Assembly: GCA_008973525.1 (NCBI GenBank)
Contig: WACJ01000289.1
Location: 1 to 64,000, forward strand
Length of the DNA: 64,000 nt
Reading direction: 5' to 3'
Source: Stenopsyche tienmushanensis
Taxonomy: Eukaryota > Arthropoda > Insecta > Trichoptera > Stenopsychidae
Shown here: piece by piece, positions 60,629 to 64,000 of the stretch
Numbering within the stretch: position 1 is the stretch's first letter
How the letters are laid out: the number at the start of each line of letters is the position of its first letter
Position numbers and translations under genes: made by a program
The notes under the pieces: generated by a model
Seen by the model: only the letters and a program-made list of their open reading frames with translations
Told to the model about the DNA's origin: nothing
Databases searched by the model: none

Positions 60629-62285
60629 TTATTTATTTATTTATTTATAAACCTTTATTCAAAAAATATAATATAACATGGTAAAATGGTGTATCAATAT
60701 ACACAATTACATGAAAAATGGATTAACAATTTAAGTCTTAGATTACTATCCTTATCTTAATTACAAGTATATATTTTAGTTATAATAAATTTTACATAAT
60801 AAGAGTTAATTTAATTTTTGTATATATAGGGGGAAAAATAGGAGACTTAAAACCCCTTTGCGACATTCCTTAAAAACTATCTTACAAACTAAACAAAATA
60901 AATAATTTAATCAATCAATCATATATCCTTCATACGTCGCGCATTCATGACTATCAACTATAGTAAAATATGTTTAGGCATTTTGTGAACGTATCTAAAA
61001 TTATTGTTTTGAGTGGTATATTCGCCGAGTGTAGATATGAGATGATTGGTGTGATTTGGAATTTTTGAGTAAAAATTGAGTGTTAGCTTATGAAAAAAAT
61101 TCTTTATAAAAGGAAGCTTAATTTTATTGTGAAAACGTTTAAGATTAGTGTATGGAAATGTATTGAAAGCAATTTTTATGGCTTTGTTTTGTACGATTTG
61201 AAGTTTATTGTAGTTGGTGTTGCATATATTGCTCCAGACGGGAGCGGCGTATGTGAGTGTAGGTCGAATCAGCGTTTTGTATAATAAAAATTTGTTAGAG
61301 GCCGAGAGAGCACTGCGCCGACGAAATATGGAGTGCAGCGCCCCCATAGCTGCTAATCCGCGGGCACGAGTCACCGACACCTGTGCTCCCCACCTCAGTC
61401 TTCTATCTAAAGTCACCCCCAAGTATTTCACTTGGGGTTTCCACTCGATAGAGCTGGACCCGACGACTATTGGATCAATTCGAAGATTTTTCCGTTTCAC
61501 GGAGAACAAGATAGCTTCGGTTTTTTCTTTATTTAATTTGAGTTTCCAACGATCGAAATATTTAAATGCAGCTTTTAGCGATCGTTGGAGGTTTCCGACT
61601 ATTAGCTTGTTGCTCCGAGAGCTGGTATAATATGCCGTGTCGTCGGCGTAGAGTGCTACGTTTGATGGGGACGGTGTCGGTAGATCGTGTAAGTAAATGT
61701 TGAACAGGTGAGGCCCTAAAATACTGCCCTGAGGAACTCCCGCTGAGACAGACTGGGAAGTTGACGTTGCTCTGTTTAAGGTTACCGAAAATGATCTTTT
61801 GTACAGATAGGATTGGATCATTTTAATAAGGTAAATAGGAAACTTAAGGGATATCATTTTGTGGATCAGACCGCGGTGCCAGACAGAATCAAATGCCTTT
61901 TCGATGTCGAGAAGTACCATACCGGTACTTCTCTTCATGTTAAAGTTTCTAGTAATGTGTTCAGTCAGTCTGGTCAGCTGATGAGCCGTAGAGTGATTCC
62001 TACGAAAACCGAATTGCTCATTATTAATAACATTTATACTAAGTTCATCCAGTCTATTTAGAATAAGTTTTTCAAGTATTTTGCTTAGTGCAGAAAGTAA
62101 ACTGATCGGGCGATAATTTATAGGGTTGCTGGCATCTTTACCTGGTTTGGGCAATGGAATGACTTTCGCCGACTTCCAGGTGGATGGGAAGTACCCCTTG
62201 CTCAAACACGCATTAATATTTTGTTGATATTATTTAAATGGAATGAGACTGTATGCTTAGTTCGAACCATTCTTGCTTTTAGTTA
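60629..62285 (-). mobile_element. 5'-truncated Jockey-type LINE with target-site duplication
   Basis: ATAGGATGTAAT occurs at 60617-60628 and at 62286-62297, bounding the element; GTTA precedes both. The - strand 3' end finishes in a TAAA-type repeat tail (60629-60650). 5' truncation removes the endonuclease and first frame; only the reverse-transcriptase part is left. The target duplication and open frame suggest a fairly recent insertion. Confidence 0.85.
60958..62226 (-). CDS. Reverse transcriptase of the truncated LINE (partial)
   Basis: The frame is open from at least 62226 to the stop at 60958-60960 (415 residues from the TTG at 62203-62205, with a few more upstream). RT motifs in order: WKSAKVIPLPKPGKD and NYRPISLLSALSKILEK (palm start), NEQFGFRRNHST, LLDIEKAFDSVWH (catalytic Asp), SAGVPQGSILGPHLFNIY, and NVALYADDTAYY (the YADD active site), then KYLGVTLDRRLRW and, near the C-terminus, YAAPVWSNICNTNYNKLQIV. 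This order and the C-terminal AAPVW block point to the Jockey group. It copies LINE RNA at the nicked target. No stop or frameshift breaks the domain, but with no start codon, first frame or endonuclease the copy cannot move alone. Confidence 0.9.
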   Translation of the reverse strand, partial: QQNINACLSKGYFPSTWKSAKVIPLPKPGKDASNPINYRPISLLSALSKILEKLILNRLDELSINVINNEQFGFRRNHSTAHQLTRLTEHITRNFNMKRSTGMVLLDIEKAFDSVWHRGLIHKMISLKFPIYLIKMIQSYLYKRSFSVTLNRATSTSQSVSAGVPQGSILGPHLFNIYLHDLPTPSPSNVALYADDTAYYTSSRSNKLIVGNLQRSLKAAFKYFDRWKLKLNKEKTEAILFSVKRKNLRIDPIVVGSSSIEWKPQVKYLGVTLDRRLRWGAQVSVTRARGLAAMGALHSIFRRRSALSASNKFLLYKTLIRPTLTYAAPVWSNICNTNYNKLQIVQNKAIKIAFNTFPYTNLKRFHNKIKLPFIKNFFHKLTLNFYSKIPNHTNHLISTLGEYTTQNNNFRYVHKMPKHILL

Positions 62286-62297
62286 ATAGGATGTAAT

Positions 62298-64000
62298 ATT
62301 AATAGATATGTAGTTACAATCGTTCAAAAAAATCAATAATAATGAAGGGGAATCGATTTGAAATTCGTGGATAAAAAAATTGCTGTCAAAAAAGTCTGAA
62401 TAGATTATACGAAATTCATTGGAGCCGTAGTCATAAAGGACGTGATCAGAATAATTAGAGTTTGATGGCGGCCCCAGGACACCTGTATCCTTGATCGATC
62501 GGATTTCGTTAAATATTAATATTCATATTTAATCATCAGTGTGTCATAAATAGCTTGGTAAACACACTCAAAGTGGGTCACCAAAAGTGGGAAAGAAATT
62601 TTTGAAGATGGCATCGACATCCGCATTGTCTTCTTGAAGTGCCAAAATTCACTTCTGTGTCGATTGTACGCCGGCAATAATAAAATCTTGACGATGACAT
62701 TTTTTTAACAGAGCTCCTTAAGACGTCGCAGGGGAGATAAATTATGTAGGGATATGTTAAAAAATCCAATTTGAAACATGAATTTATTTCCAATGGTTCG
62801 GGACAGACATCATAATTGAAATCTTTTTAGAGTAAAATATGTGGACCGCTTTGTCGTCAAAAAAGTGTAACAATAAAACAAATCTTTGTTAAGCAGTGGC
62901 GTGTCATTTTACTTCAATATTTCTGTATTGAAAATCTTACTTCAAAAATACTTAAATTTGGCAAAAGCAATATATTTTAATATTCATATAATATACTAAA
63001 ATTCACGAACATTTTAATTTATGCATATATGTATATTCTGTATGATACATATAATCGAACGAAATTATCTACGAGGATTATACAAAACATCCACCACACC
63101 TCTAAATACATCCGAGCATACCTCGATGGACTGAATATTTTGTTATTTTTTTTACCACCACGTGCTGTCACAGGATTTTGGTCATTTTGTTAATAAATAA
63201 CCAATTGTTAACAGGAAATAAGTTTTTTTTGAAATAACAAAAACCACTCATGGCTAAGACCGCACCTACTGTATACAAATTAATGTATGGGAGGATGGTA
63301 TGTATCATCTACGTTGACTGCATACTGCTTATACTCTTATACAGCCGACGACCGATTATTTTTATTCATCTTTTCACAAAATAACTCAAGTTTATTTGTT
63401 ATGAAATACATCATCAATCTCCAAATATGGCTGCAAATTTAATTCATAAAATAATATAGTGTTATTTGCTGATGGATGGCTGTAAAACAGTTGTTGAAAT
63501 GGCATTTAAATATTATATATAGATTTTTTCATAAATATAGTGTATTTGTAAACAATCGCGAATATTATTAACAACTTTCAAAACCTGAATAACTGTACAA
63601 AACGGCATTAAATTAAAATCTACAAAACCGATTTTTTGTCTACAAGTAGTTTACGTTAATTATTGCCAAAAAACGGAAAGTAGACGACTACTTTCGACAC
63701 AAGGTAACCAGGGTTTCGATAGACGTAGCTAAAATTGTAGGGTAAGAACTTGATTGAAGTATTGTAACTTGCAAAGTATTGCAATATTAGGTACATATTA
63801 TTTATTGTACGCAGCTACAACATAGTTTTATTCATGTAAGTATAATAAACTCAAACATCTTGAGTTTAAATCTACAGAAAGTACTAGGGTGAAATTACAT
63901 ATTTAAAGCATATATTCGCTATGAAAACTATTTCAAAATATTTGGGAATGATTCCCTAAAAGAGATTATATAAAATCTATTTAAAAAATATATATAAATA
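62298..64000. other. AT-rich right end of window
   Basis: No gene or repeat could be supported. Short frames near 62578-62793 show no family resemblance. Confidence 0.4.

Noticed and set aside
61090..62061. Antisense frames of 64-138 codons
   Set aside because: They are shadows of the LINE reverse transcriptase on the - strand.
1..64000. tRNA, rRNA, CRISPR and known conserved microRNA sequences
   Set aside because: I scanned by eye for these and found none that I could support; only decayed tRNA-like SINE pieces were seen. A covariance-model search would be decisive.

Overview
This window looks like nuclear DNA of an arthropod, most likely an insect. It is strongly AT-rich, its genes are split by short introns with ordinary GT/AG borders, and the conserved proteins read as insect versions of animal families. 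It is full of decayed transposons. I cannot name the species or the order with confidence.

All recognisable host genes lie in the first 24 kb. From left to right: the 3' end of a membrane-anchored zona pellucida (ZP) domain protein on the + strand (1-750); then four genes on the - strand. These are an Mss4/RABIF-type zinc protein (2706-3912, two exons, 123 residues); NIPP1/PPP1R8, the FHA-domain inhibitor of protein phosphatase 1 (6609-9843, eight exons, about 373 residues); the vesicular GABA/glycine transporter VGAT (13195-15629, four coding exons, about 539 residues); and a BSD-domain protein of the BSDC1 type (20104 to about 23553, seven exons, about 501 residues). The ZP and Mss4 genes converge. 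The other three are co-oriented but separate genes with unrelated jobs: splicing/phosphatase control, synaptic vesicle loading, and a poorly known BSD protein. I see no operon-like link among them. Every exon join was done by eye from reading frame, splice consensus and family similarity.

From about 23.6 kb to 60.6 kb I find no host gene. This 37-kb stretch holds transposon debris (LINE tails, mariner, pogo-like, hAT and piggyBac-like pieces, Helitron-like repeats, tRNA-like SINEs) separated by less AT-rich, apparently unique blocks that could be regulatory DNA. At 60.6-62.3 kb there is a 5'-truncated Jockey-type LINE with an intact reverse-transcriptase reading frame and visible target-site duplications. 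The last 1.7 kb shows nothing I can name.

The most informative structures are transposition histories readable in the sequence. A 329-bp hAT-type MITE at 52 kb sits inside a repeat whose second copy at 39 kb preserves the empty site. A piggyBac element with TTAA ends lies in the first intron of the BSDC1-type gene. A dead mariner lies in NIPP1 intron 3. A LINE tail at 5.3 kb is bounded by an exact 11-bp duplication. I did not find a convincing new biological system.
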